64,000 nucleotides of DNA from Ceratopteris richardii (Eukaryota; Streptophyta; Polypodiopsida; Polypodiales; Pteridaceae), in the NCBI GenBank assembly GCA_020310875.1, contig CM035422.1:50563607-50627606 (forward strand), written 5' to 3'. Under the pieces are notes generated by a model. It was not told the DNA's origin, did no database searches, and saw only the letters and a program-made list of their open reading frames with translations. Shown in pieces: positions 12,408 through 21,277 of this stretch. The translations under genes and the position numbers were made by a program. Numbering within the stretch: the first letter of the stretch is position 1; each line of letters opens with the position of its first letter.

Positions 12408-13799
12408 ATGGGAGATTGTCTCCAAATTGAAAAGTTGGATAGAGAGAACTATCCAGCTTGGTCTATGAGAATGGAAGCTCATCTTATGAGCAAAGATCTG
12501 ATGGGATACATAACAGGAGATGATGAAAAGCCAGAGTTTAGAGATCCTAGTGTTCCAACTAGGGAGGAGCTTGCAGATATAAAGATTTGCATGAAGAAGG
12601 ATGCTCAATCAAGGAGTATAATCTACATGGCAGTAAATGATTACTTGCTTCCTCATATCAGAGGACTTGAAAGTGCAAGTGACATTTGGAATGCTTTGGA
12701 AGAGCATTTTCATAATACAACCAAATCAAGCAAAGCTTCATTATGGGCAGAGTTTACTACCTTCAAGTAGAAGGCTTCACAACCAATATCTGATTATGTG
12801 ACAAAGATGAAAGACATTGCTGATTCTTTACCTGCAGTTGATGAAGATATTGAAGAAGATAAGTTGGTAAGACAAATTCTCATAGGACTAAGAGATGAGA
12901 AGTGGAAACCTTTTATTTTATCTACAAAACTTTCATTAGATCATTTCACTCCTGATTTGAATCAATTGTTATGGCATATGTTAACTTTTGAGAATGATAT
13001 CAAATCGGAGATGTTGATAAGAGTGCAGGTCATGCAATGTATTCTAAAGACAAGAAGAAAGCTAGCAAAGGAAGGCAACAATCAGTTGAAGATGAAGGTA
13101 ATCCAAGCCAAGAAAACTTCCTAAGAGGAAGAGGAAGTGGCAAAAGTAGAGGAAGAGGCAGAAATAACAAAGATAATGTCAAGCTTGTTGGATATGTGGT
13201 AAGAACAATCATCTATCTCATGATTGTTGGCACAATAATCAAAGCAATGGTAATTTTAATCAGAATTTTCATCAAAGAGGTAGAGCTGGAAGATATCAGA
13301 GAGGAAACTTCAAAGGTAGAGGTGGTAGGAATTATTTTGGAAGAGGTGGAGGAAGAAACTTCCAAAATCAGTCCTATAATAACACCTACTATAATTATGC
13401 ATCAGATCAGATAGAAGATTCAACTCTCATTATGAATGCAACATGTGAAACCTCACATGAAGACATGAGAGTGTTTTTACATTGACTCAGGATGTAGTAA
13501 TCACCTGAGTGGAAATATTGCTTTGATGACTGATTTAGATCATAATGCAATTAATCATACAGTTCAGACAGGTGATAATACAAAGCACAAAGTAAAATCA
13601 ATTGGTTCAGTCAAAGCCAAAGATGGAAGCACTCTCTTGAGTAAGGTTCTCTATGTTCCTACAATTCCTAAAAATCTGATAAGTGTAGGACAAATTATGG
13701 AAAAAGGATATGAGGTAAGGTTCACTAATGATGGAGTTTATGTTGAAGACCCTAGTCAAGGGTATAAACAGATTGTTACAAGAAAGAAGGAAGGAAGGC
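12408..13799 (+). pseudogene. Copia D gag and protease
   Basis: gag begins MGDCLQIEKLDREN at 12408. It has a TAG stop at 12768, then continues to a frame change near 13010 and another near 13180. A zinc knuckle C-x2-C-x4-H-x4-C (CWICGKNNHLSHDC) is encoded at about 13187-13228 after an RG-rich stretch. The copia protease follows: IDSGCSNHLSGN near 13480 in a shifted frame, then LISVGQIMEKGYEVRF. The coding sequence stops at KKEGR, where gypsy B is inserted, and resumes without loss at 30799. Confidence 0.9.
13795..13799. repeat. Target site duplication of element B, left
   Basis: AAGGC here and at 30799-30803. Deleting B and one copy restores the copia reading frame through KKEGRLFTLKIQ. Confidence 0.98.
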
Positions 13800-14464
13800 T
13801 GTAGCTCAGTGATGAGTAGCACCTCCTTTAATGTCAATCCGGGAAGACGTGAGGATGGTATGAAGACCTCGAGCAAGTGGCGGCACAAGTGCGTGAGTGA
13901 GAAGCACACAAGCATGCACACACGTACACACACACGCGCACACAAGGCAAGACAAAGAGTGAGAATCAATGGAGCTTTTTAGATTACTTTCAAAATGCTC
14001 TTACAAGTTCGTTTCAATTACAATCTAACCTCAAAAATGAGCTCTCTAGCTCTTTTTATAGTTTTTGACTAGCTTTTGGCCCTGTCCAGACCTAGTGTCC
14101 GGCCTAGTTAAAAATTAGGTTCCAGGGCCAATTTGAGGGCTCAAACGGAGTCTAAAAAATACGAAAATTGATATGTAGGTACTTCTAAGGCTCCTCAAGC
14201 TCAAGGACTCCTTGGCTTGCACAAAATGGAGCTACAAAAATATGAAATGGTATTTACAATGATTGTTAGTGATAAGAATCACTGTTAAAAGATGTAGATT
14301 GGAAAAATTGAATGGCCTATCTGCCAGATTTGCGTCGACTGCTTTGTCTACTTACTCCTTCACCTTGTTCTGACTCTCTCCGTTGGCTTCCTTGTCTCGT
14401 CAATCCTTGGGTTCCCTGGCTTCCTTGTCTAGTCAGTCCTTGGGTGCCCCTACTGCTCTCAACA
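13800..14464 (-). repeat. 3' LTR of gypsy element B
   Basis: 665 bp, identical to 30134-30798 except at 13850. On the minus strand it begins TGTTGAGAGCAG and ends GAGCTACA. The TATA-like box is at 14051-14061 (minus strand CTATAAAAAGA). The first 148 bp of this LTR on the minus strand are the end of ORF3. Confidence 0.97.
14051..14061 (-). promoter_or_regulatory. LTR TATA box of element B (3' LTR copy)
   Basis: The minus strand reads CTATAAAAAGA followed by a short inverted repeat GAGCT...AGCTC. The copy that would drive the element is in the 5' LTR at 30385-30395. The motif is kept in the LTR of A near 43065. Confidence 0.55.
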
Positions 14465-17400
14465 CCCCCCCCTCTCTCGCGTCTGTCGTCCCTGACAGAC
14501 CCTTGTTGCTGGGGGTGTTGGATGTAATATTCCACAACCTGAGTGGCAAGCTGATGTTCTTGTAAGCGTAGTCCTCTGGCCAAATCTGTCATCATACGAT
14601 CCCAATCGATTGGTCCTGGAACGTCCGGATGTGGCAGACGTAACTGATCTGCATGGATCGCTTGTTCTACTGCGAATAGATGTAGCAAATGTGTGGGTCT
14701 GGGAATGAAAATTTCGGAATTGTATTCCCAGAAGCCCGTAGAGAACATTTCCTCAAATGTTTGCTTGAAGCATGCGGGCAAGTACTTGATTCGTGCATGC
14801 CAAGCAAAGATAACCGTGACCGAGGGGGTTTGGCTCATGTCGTAGACTAAATCCTTGTTGCCTTGAGCGAATCCAGGAGCGGAGATGTATGGAGCTTGGA
14901 CATTCCGAAAGGTTTTGAAGACAATGGTCATGAGCTCAAATATCTTCATACACATTTTCGCTGCTATATCAGGTACATTATTTAGGCGTGCAGACCAGTG
15001 CCGAATGGTTGATATCATGTAGGCTACGGTTGGAGGTCCTCGAGGTGGAGCAAAATACGGGTAGTTAACCCAAGCGGAGCACTCTTTATTGTTGCGTACC
15101 TTAATTGCAAATGCTTGCCAGGATCTGCGACGTACCACTGGACAATAGCATGGATTATACTTGATGTAGAGTGGCATGGTAGCCCAGGTACTCATCATCT
15201 CTGGGTAATCGGTGAGTAAACGTGCACGCCAATTAGGTTGGAAAATCGAGCCAGCACGTGCATCGGTCGGTAAATCCCCTATCTCAAATTGAGTAGCGAA
15301 TGTGGGCTCCTTCCCTGTATGTCTTTTGACTTCTGCATTATAATCATGTAGTAAGACAAAATAAGGCATGTATTGTGATTCTGATGTTGTGATTAACCGT
15401 TGATGGGATAATTGTTGAAAGTAGGAAGACCGAAGGACCGTTTCTTCCAGATTCGTGAGAGATTGCATTTGCACGGCCACACGATCATCATGTGTCTTAC
15501 CCACTTTCTCGACCCTTCTGACCCAATCTGGAACTTGAATTTCTAACGTGTCTTGTCCTTCTTCTGTAGTTCGACCACCAGGCGTCGGCATAGGCTCGTA
15601 GGGCTCTTCGTAGCTATCTTCGACGGGGATTTCCACTACTGTTTCAGGTTCTGGTTCTTCAATGGGCGAGGGTGGTCGTTCATATGGTAGGAGGCGTGCT
15701 TGGAGTTCTGCCACCTGTTTCCGAAGGGTCTCCATTTCTTCTGTAGATTGTTGCAAGATTACCGGCTCCTGTTGAGCAGGATGTACACTGGCTAACTGTT
15801 TCTTTAGATCGGCACATTCAGTCTCTAGTTTTTCATATGACTCCAGGAAATTTGCATGCTCCTCAAGTAGGATGCGGATGTCTTGTGATGGAACTGCTCT
15901 ATATCGGGTAGGGCTAATGGTTGCTCCTACGGTTCCTTCCATAGCCGCTTCAAAGTTGTCTTGATTTTGTTGTTGAAGTCGTTTGTTCTCCTCTAGTGCT
16001 GAGGCCATATGCTTCCTTAATAGCCCAATGTTGCGTCTGAGTGTGGCATTAGATATCATTTGCGCTTGAAGCACTGTTTCTAGCTCCTTAACTGCTTGGT
16101 CATCTACAGTTGATGCCTTTGATTCCAATTCGGAGTGAGCCTGCTGTAGTGTGGTATGCTCGTCTAGGAGCGTCAGGTAGTCAGCCTCAATAGTGGTGAC
16201 TCTAGCTTGGAGACGTTGAGATTCTGCCTGGAGGGTAGCATTGCGTTCTTCTAATTGATGGAAGTCTTGTTGTAGCTGATGTGCACACTGAAGTAATGTG
16301 TCGAACGTACTATTTACATTATGAGATGCAAGGGAAATAGTTTGAAATGCAGAGGAGGTGGGATTGGGTAGGGGTGTAGTGAATGCTGTGTGTGCCACTG
16401 ATGTGAGTGGTGAGGTGGGGGGCAAGGGAGGGGAAGGTGGGGAAATCGTGGGGAGAGGTGCTGTGGTTGGTGAAATGTCCATTGGATCAGACAAGGTGGT
16501 GTGTGCAGGGGCTACCATATAGGTGGGTATGGTAGGTGAAGTGAGTGTGGTGTCCGTGTAAATTGATGTCGTTGCGAACATCGGAGGAAGGTGGCTTTGA
16601 AACATGGGAGAGCGGAAGAACTGCTCCACAAAGGACGGGTATTGTGGTGGTGAGGTCCGGTTGAAAGAGGTGTAGGGGCCAGCTGGGAAGTGAGGGTTAT
16701 GGAATGGAGGTACTCGTATTGGGGGGTAGGTCGGGAAACACAGGGTTCCTTCCGTGGGTGCTGGGTTTCCAACTACGCTGGTGATTATGGGATGGCCAGT
16801 CATGGGTTCAGCGGATAGATGGGACGAAGTGTACAAGGGATTGGTGACGAAGGAGAAGAGGGTGTCTTGTGAGGTGGGTTCTCGAAATGAGAATGATTTG
16901 AATGAGGATGGATTATAAGTGGAGGTAGAGGTGATGACTGTCGTTTCTTCCAAGGTGGGAGGTGGTGGCGGGGGCGGAGAAGGTGGTGATGGAGGATGCT
17001 GGGGTGAGATGGGTGATGTCTGAACGAAGGTTTCAGCGGAGAGGTCAGTGGTGGTTATGGGGGTGGCTGTGGTCTCAATGGGTACTTCCGGTTCTGTGAC
17101 GGGTATCCTGATAGTCTTACCTGCTCGTGGTAATGTGTCCACTCTGCGTTTGTCATACCTTACGGACTGGCGGACTGCGGTGTGGACAGCCTCTGGAACT
17201 CCTAAGGAGTCTGACACTAATTTGAGGGTGTCAATGAAATGTTGGTCCACTCCTTCATCTGATAGCATTTCTTGCATCAAAGCTTGACCTGATACCAGAG
17301 AGAGCTGATGCCTTTCTTGTACTGCTTTGATAGTGTCGTATAGCCTTCGTAGTTGAGCTGTATATGCAGGTGCACCTACAAGTTCTGGCACTTCTTGTTG

Positions 17401-18744
17401 CTCTTCTTGGTGCTCTTGATCATACTCCTCCTCATCATCCTCCTGTTCTTCATCTCCGTCATCTTCTTCCTCCACTTCAACAGGTGTGACAGGTGCTTGG
17501 GAGGTTGTGGCCTGCGTTTGTACATTTTCCGCTTGTTGTGCCTCTTCTGCCTCCAGCTCTACATCTTGTAATAGTTGTTCGAAGTCTTCATTAGTGAGTT
17601 CGTCCAATGGTGCACCACTAGGAAATTCGAGATCCGTTGGGATGGGAGGAAATATCAAAGTGGAACCATCGGTGCTGCGTCTTGGAAGTCGGAGTGTGAA
17701 TGGTCGGACTCTTCGGGGTGGAGGGGTGACTTCTGGTGTTAGGGTCGCTCCACGTGGCTGAGCACATGGGACTTGGACCGTGCCTCTCATCTTCTTAGAA
17801 GGGGGTCCAGTGGATGTCCTGCCTCGAAACTGCTCTACCCGATTCCACATCAGGGCTCGTTGGATTGGGATGTCATAGGCCAAACACCTATAGATGATTC
17901 TTGTCAGAGCACAGCAACCATATAAAACCTGTTTCCGCGGCCAGCGTTTGTGAGCTAAGTGTATCTGATCAATTATCCAGTGGGGTAGGTTGATGGTGAG
18001 GCTCTGTGTCTCTGCCAGATACAGGCTAAACCAAATCTTTTTGTGCGGCATGGTGAATCTATCCTGCGCTGGGAAAGCAAAGTGTTGCATGCACATGCGA
18101 AGGTGTATTGCAATATTAGGCGTCATGGATACCATGTCTTTGAGTTTGGTGAGACTTCGATTCTTCATGTAGTCCGGTACTAGGGTTTCCTTTTCTGTAG
18201 GAATATGCATGCCGCGCATATCCAGAGCTTCTCTCACCAAATTGTTTGATAGCCTAAACCTCTTGAGCTCATTCCCCTTTGTCAGAGATGGAATCACAAA
18301 TGAGCTTGCACCTTTTGGGTTCGGATTTGGAGTCAAGGTGTTGATGAGATAGTAGCATCGCATGAAGTCAGGTTTTGGGAGTCGGGCACTGAAATAGGCA
18401 CTCAATCCGGCTTTTTCCCATATCGGACGTAGACTTTCCGCATTTTGTAACTTCTCAAATTCTCTTGTAAAGAAATGGTATCTGCCTTGCTTTCCATTGT
18501 AGTCCAACTCTGATTCCCATAGATACGTTCCTTCCCCCAATGGTCCTGCTACCTCGGTAAACCAATGTGAAGTCTTTCCCACGGGCATGGTGTGGCCACG
18601 CGGAGGGTCCGCAATAGGTATGATTTTGACGGCCTGCAACTCTTCTGGTCTTTCAACAGTCTCAGGCAAAACGGGTAAACTGTCCAAGTCCACCACTTGC
18701 GGGTTTGTTTCTGTGTGAGAGCTAGTTCCTGCGGCCTCCGCCAT
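14317..18744 (-). CDS. ORF3 of gypsy B: 1,475-residue coiled-coil protein
   Basis: This large separate ORF lies after pol, begins MAEAAGTSS at 18744 and is uninterrupted. Residues of about 50-310 form a globular N-terminal domain (HWFTEVAGPLGEG, then LYGCCALTRIIYRC). About 420-450 is a run of Asp and Glu. About 560-800 is rich in Pro, Ser and Thr. About 815-1020 is a heptad-like coiled coil. About 1090-1400 is a second globular domain. The last 48 residues are encoded inside the 3' LTR, with a doubled GTQGLTRQGSQ and many Arg. I see no signal peptide and no membrane segment, so it is not a usual env. The same layout is found in element F (53812-57417), where both end domains align. The function is unknown; a role in particle assembly, nuclear transport or chromatin targeting is speculation. 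Confidence 0.85.
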   Translation of the reverse strand: MAEAAGTSSHTETNPQVVDLDSLPVLPETVERPEELQAVKIIPIADPPRGHTMPVGKTSHWFTEVAGPLGEGTYLWESELDYNGKQGRYHFFTREFEKLQNAESLRPIWEKAGLSAYFSARLPKPDFMRCYYLINTLTPNPNPKGASSFVIPSLTKGNELKRFRLSNNLVREALDMRGMHIPTEKETLVPDYMKNRSLTKLKDMVSMTPNIAIHLRMCMQHFAFPAQDRFTMPHKKIWFSLYLAETQSLTINLPHWIIDQIHLAHKRWPRKQVLYGCCALTRIIYRCLAYDIPIQRALMWNRVEQFRGRTSTGPPSKKMRGTVQVPCAQPRGATLTPEVTPPPRRVRPFTLRLPRRSTDGSTLIFPPIPTDLEFPSGAPLDELTNEDFEQLLQDVELEAEEAQQAENVQTQATTSQAPVTPVEVEEEDDGDEEQEDDEEEYDQEHQEEQQEVPELVGAPAYTAQLRRLYDTIKAVQERHQLSLVSGQALMQEMLSDEGVDQHFIDTLKLVSDSLGVPEAVHTAVRQSVRYDKRRVDTLPRAGKTIRIPVTEPEVPIETTATPITTTDLSAETFVQTSPISPQHPPSPPSPPPPPPPTLEETTVITSTSTYNPSSFKSFSFREPTSQDTLFSFVTNPLYTSSHLSAEPMTGHPIITSVVGNPAPTEGTLCFPTYPPIRVPPFHNPHFPAGPYTSFNRTSPPQYPSFVEQFFRSPMFQSHLPPMFATTSIYTDTTLTSPTIPTYMVAPAHTTLSDPMDISPTTAPLPTISPPSPPLPPTSPLTSVAHTAFTTPLPNPTSSAFQTISLASHNVNSTFDTLLQCAHQLQQDFHQLEERNATLQAESQRLQARVTTIEADYLTLLDEHTTLQQAHSELESKASTVDDQAVKELETVLQAQMISNATLRRNIGLLRKHMASALEENKRLQQQNQDNFEAAMEGTVGATISPTRYRAVPSQDIRILLEEHANFLESYEKLETECADLKKQLASVHPAQQEPVILQQSTEEMETLRKQVAELQARLLPYERPPSPIEEPEPETVVEIPVEDSYEEPYEPMPTPGGRTTEEGQDTLEIQVPDWVRRVEKVGKTHDDRVAVQMQSLTNLEETVLRSSYFQQLSHQRLITTSESQYMPYFVLLHDYNAEVKRHTGKEPTFATQFEIGDLPTDARAGSIFQPNWRARLLTDYPEMMSTWATMPLYIKYNPCYCPVVRRRSWQAFAIKVRNNKECSAWVNYPYFAPPRGPPTVAYMISTIRHWSARLNNVPDIAAKMCMKIFELMTIVFKTFRNVQAPYISAPGFAQGNKDLVYDMSQTPSVTVIFAWHARIKYLPACFKQTFEEMFSTGFWEYNSEIFIPRPTHLLHLFAVEQAIHADQLRLPHPDVPGPIDWDRMMTDLARGLRLQEHQLATQVVEYYIQHPQQQGSVRDDRRERGGGVESSRGTQGLTRQGSQGTQGLTRQGSQRRESEQGEGVSRQSSRRKSGR
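14465..14478 (-). other. Polypurine tract of element B
   Basis: The minus strand reads GAGAGAGGGGGGGG directly before the 3' LTR. It lies within ORF3, where it encodes part of the ERGGGVE stretch. Confidence 0.92.
14481..14500 (-). other. Hairpin directly upstream of the B polypurine tract
   Basis: GTCTGTC and GACAGAC form a 7-bp stem around a 6-nt loop, two bases upstream of the polypurine tract. A 6-bp counterpart occurs at the same place in F (53894-53909) and in G (53392-53410). See the findings. Confidence 0.7.
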
Positions 18745-18964
18745 GTTGAAAATGTCGCAGCTGATTCTGTGAGAATATATGAATAAACGTTAACATTGCA
18801 ATGGACACAAAAATGACATGGTGTCCCTTGTTACAATATTAACTTAAAGTTCTGGAGTGGTTAGGAGTTAATAAGTGCTCGGTGCTGGTGTGTGTAGTTA
18901 GGAGTTAGGTAGACCTAAGAGCTAAGCGAAATGATGTGATAAGAGTGAAGCAGTTAGTAGGTGG
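18745..18964 (-). other. Spacer between pol and ORF3 of element B
   Basis: These 220 bp are non-coding in the minus direction. The same gap in F is 276 bp. It could hold a splice acceptor or an internal start signal for ORF3, but I see no strong motif. Confidence 0.6.
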
Positions 18965-21277
18965 TCATGGATTTACAATAGGGTCAGGGGGTTTGTTACA
19001 AGTCTTGGGCTGCCAAATGCAGTGGATGGGTTTTACTCGTGGTTCCGTAGAGATTCTCGAGAGCTTTATAGGTGTGTCAGCTTTAACCTGAGGCCTTTTA
19101 GGGGCCCATCTACAACTGATTCTGTTCGTGTTCATGTGCCTTGGTGTTGAAAATGAGTGGATGTAGGCTGTGCGAGTGAATGGATCATGCTGTGTAGGGT
19201 GTGTTCTTGGTATAGCTATCTGAGCCCGCAAACAAGCCTTAGGCACCCAAATTTGTCTTGATTGTGGGCTAGCCTTCATCGACCTTTTGGGCACCCAAAT
19301 AGATTTCACGTTAGCAGCAGAATTTCCGAAAGACTTCTTATTAGTGATGTGTTGTTGGTTACTAATAAGAGGCTTTGTCCGTGCGGTTGGCATGGTTGCA
19401 ACCGGGTGTTCGCCTTTTCGCACCCACACTTGGTTCACTTGTTGGGACATTCTGCTGCGCAGGTTCTTTTGATGTCCGGCATAGGTAGTACTCTGCTTCT
19501 TTTGCCTTTGCTCCACCTTTGGTTGTTGCCTCCTTCTGGCCTTTGGAAAAGAAGGGAGTTCCGTTGCATCCCTGACTCCTTTTTTGCAAATATCATTCCT
19601 CTGCAACACAGGGTTTTGAACAAGAACAGCATGGTCATCTTCATGTGTACCCCTGGAGGGACCAGGAGTCTGTGCCTTTCCTAGTTCCTTGAGTGTTCCT
19701 TTATCCAACTCTATTGTAATTCGACTATGATTGACCCATACGTGAAGAAGTCCACTTCTTAGGTTTAAGTTGACTGCTTGGTCATAGATCCAGTCTTGAC
19801 CCAAGACAAGAGGTTCAGTGAGATCCTCATCTTGACACACTAGTGCTTTAACTGTCATTGCCTCATCATGAATGTAGAGGGGAAGTTCCACCTCGCCCAT
19901 GCAAGGGGTTTCCACGCCTCCCAATCCTATGAGATATGCTTCCACAGGATTGACAGTTAACTGTAACTCTTGACAGTAAGACACTCTAACAGCACTAGTG
20001 GCGGCACCTGAGTCAATCAAGGCTTTTACAGTCCTTGCACTCTTTTCTTGTCCTATTTCTAGGGTTATGAAAGGACGTCGATCAGTTATCCTAGGTGAGC
20101 TGGTTCCTGCAGCTTCACACATTGCCATATGATATCCTTGGTCTGCATAGTCATCTGTCCTAGGCTGCTCTCTACCTTGCCTTCGTAATTTCATCCTTCT
20201 GATGCGTTCTAAAGCTTCTGCTTGAGCTTCTTCTCTAATTCGCTTCTCTTCCTCTTTGCGTTTCTTAGCAGTGTTGAGTCGGCTGAGCATTTCCTTCGTG
20301 AGGGGTTCCTGATACAACTTGACTCTGCATCCGCTAATATAATTAGGGAGAACATCACCCTCTAACATGGCTAGTTGTACTGCTCCACTCGTGGAGATCC
20401 TATTGATGATCATAGGTCCGTAGCCTCTCTTTTCTAGCTTCCTCGCGTGTTGTTTTAGTGTATAGACTAAGACTAGATCTCCTGCTTTCAAACCCTTATC
20501 CTTTACGTGGGCATCAAAGTATGCCTTCTGTCTCTTCTTGGCAGCATATATGCCTGCAGCAGCTCGCAGTCTTGTTTCTCCTAATCGTTCAAGGTCAAAA
20601 ATTCTAGAGGAGAGCTCATGACCTGTCCATTCGTGCTCTTGTGCTACTCTCAATGTAGGGATCAGGAAGTCCAAGGGTAGCACAGCATTTTGGCCAAATA
20701 CCATCTGAAAGGGAGTGGCTTGGAGTACCGTTTTGTAGGCCACTCGATATGCCCAAACAGCATGGTGTAGCTGTTTGTCCCAATCAGAGCGTTTAGTGTT
20801 CACTAACTTTGTCAGTACATTGCATAAGATCTTATTAGTGCTCTCAGCTTGCCCATTAGCTTGAGGGTGATAAGGGGCAGACTTCTTGTGTATTACCAAG
20901 AATTCTTGGAGTAGATTTTCAATCACTTCATTCAAGAAATGAGTGCCTCTATCACTTACAAGCTCTATAGGTAGCCCGTATCTCGTGAATACATTCTCAA
21001 ACAAGAATTTGGCAGTTGTTTGAGCATCGTTCTTTGTCGTAGCCTTTACCTCTACCCACTTGGTGAGATAATCTGTTGCCACAATGATGTATTCCGCATG
21101 AGAACCCTTAGCTGGGGGATTAATAGGACCTACAAAGTCTATTCCCCACTTAGAGAATGCACGTCCACCCATCGTAGGTTTCAGTGGCATCTCATCTTTG
21201 CGTATAGGATACTGAGTCCTTTGACAGACATCACACCGTTTCACATAGGTATGTGCATCCATGTGAAGGGTAGGCCA
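18965..21277 (-). CDS. Gypsy B pol, 3' part: integrase, second protease, WxPK tail
   Basis: This is the in-frame continuation of the polyprotein after the TAG at 21278-21280. It encodes the CxxC of the second H2C2 domain (CDVCQ). The integrase core follows with Asp, Asp and Glu in GIDFVGP, SDRGTHF and GQAESTNK, then a GPY/F-like C-terminal module (KRGYGPMIINRIS). There is no chromodomain. After a Lys/Arg/Glu-rich linker comes a second retropepsin-like domain. It has ALIDSGAATSAV near 20010 and LVLGQDWIY near 19800. The basic tail carries five short Trp motifs: VWVRK, IWVPK, IWVPK, RWAPK and IWQPK. Apart from the TAG, all key residues are intact. Confidence 0.92.
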   Translation of the reverse strand, partial: WPTLHMDAHTYVKRCDVCQRTQYPIRKDEMPLKPTMGGRAFSKWGIDFVGPINPPAKGSHAEYIIVATDYLTKWVEVKATTKNDAQTTAKFLFENVFTRYGLPIELVSDRGTHFLNEVIENLLQEFLVIHKKSAPYHPQANGQAESTNKILCNVLTKLVNTKRSDWDKQLHHAVWAYRVAYKTVLQATPFQMVFGQNAVLPLDFLIPTLRVAQEHEWTGHELSSRIFDLERLGETRLRAAAGIYAAKKRQKAYFDAHVKDKGLKAGDLVLVYTLKQHARKLEKRGYGPMIINRISTSGAVQLAMLEGDVLPNYISGCRVKLYQEPLTKEMLSRLNTAKKRKEEEKRIREEAQAEALERIRRMKLRRQGREQPRTDDYADQGYHMAMCEAAGTSSPRITDRRPFITLEIGQEKSARTVKALIDSGAATSAVRVSYCQELQLTVNPVEAYLIGLGGVETPCMGEVELPLYIHDEAMTVKALVCQDEDLTEPLVLGQDWIYDQAVNLNLRSGLLHVWVNHSRITIELDKGTLKELGKAQTPGPSRGTHEDDHAVLVQNPVLQRNDICKKGVRDATELPSFPKARRRQQPKVEQRQKKQSTTYAGHQKNLRSRMSQQVNQVWVRKGEHPVATMPTARTKPLISNQQHITNKKSFGNSAANVKSIWVPKRSMKASPQSRQIWVPKACLRAQIAIPRTHPTQHDPFTRTAYIHSFSTPRHMNTNRISCRWAPKRPQVKADTPIKLSRISTEPRVKPIHCIWQPKTCNKPPDPIVNP

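Noticed and set aside
14317..18744. ORF3 as an env gene
   Set aside because: The position fits, but no signal peptide, transmembrane segment or glycoprotein-like pattern is visible. Long coiled coil and charged regions argue against it.
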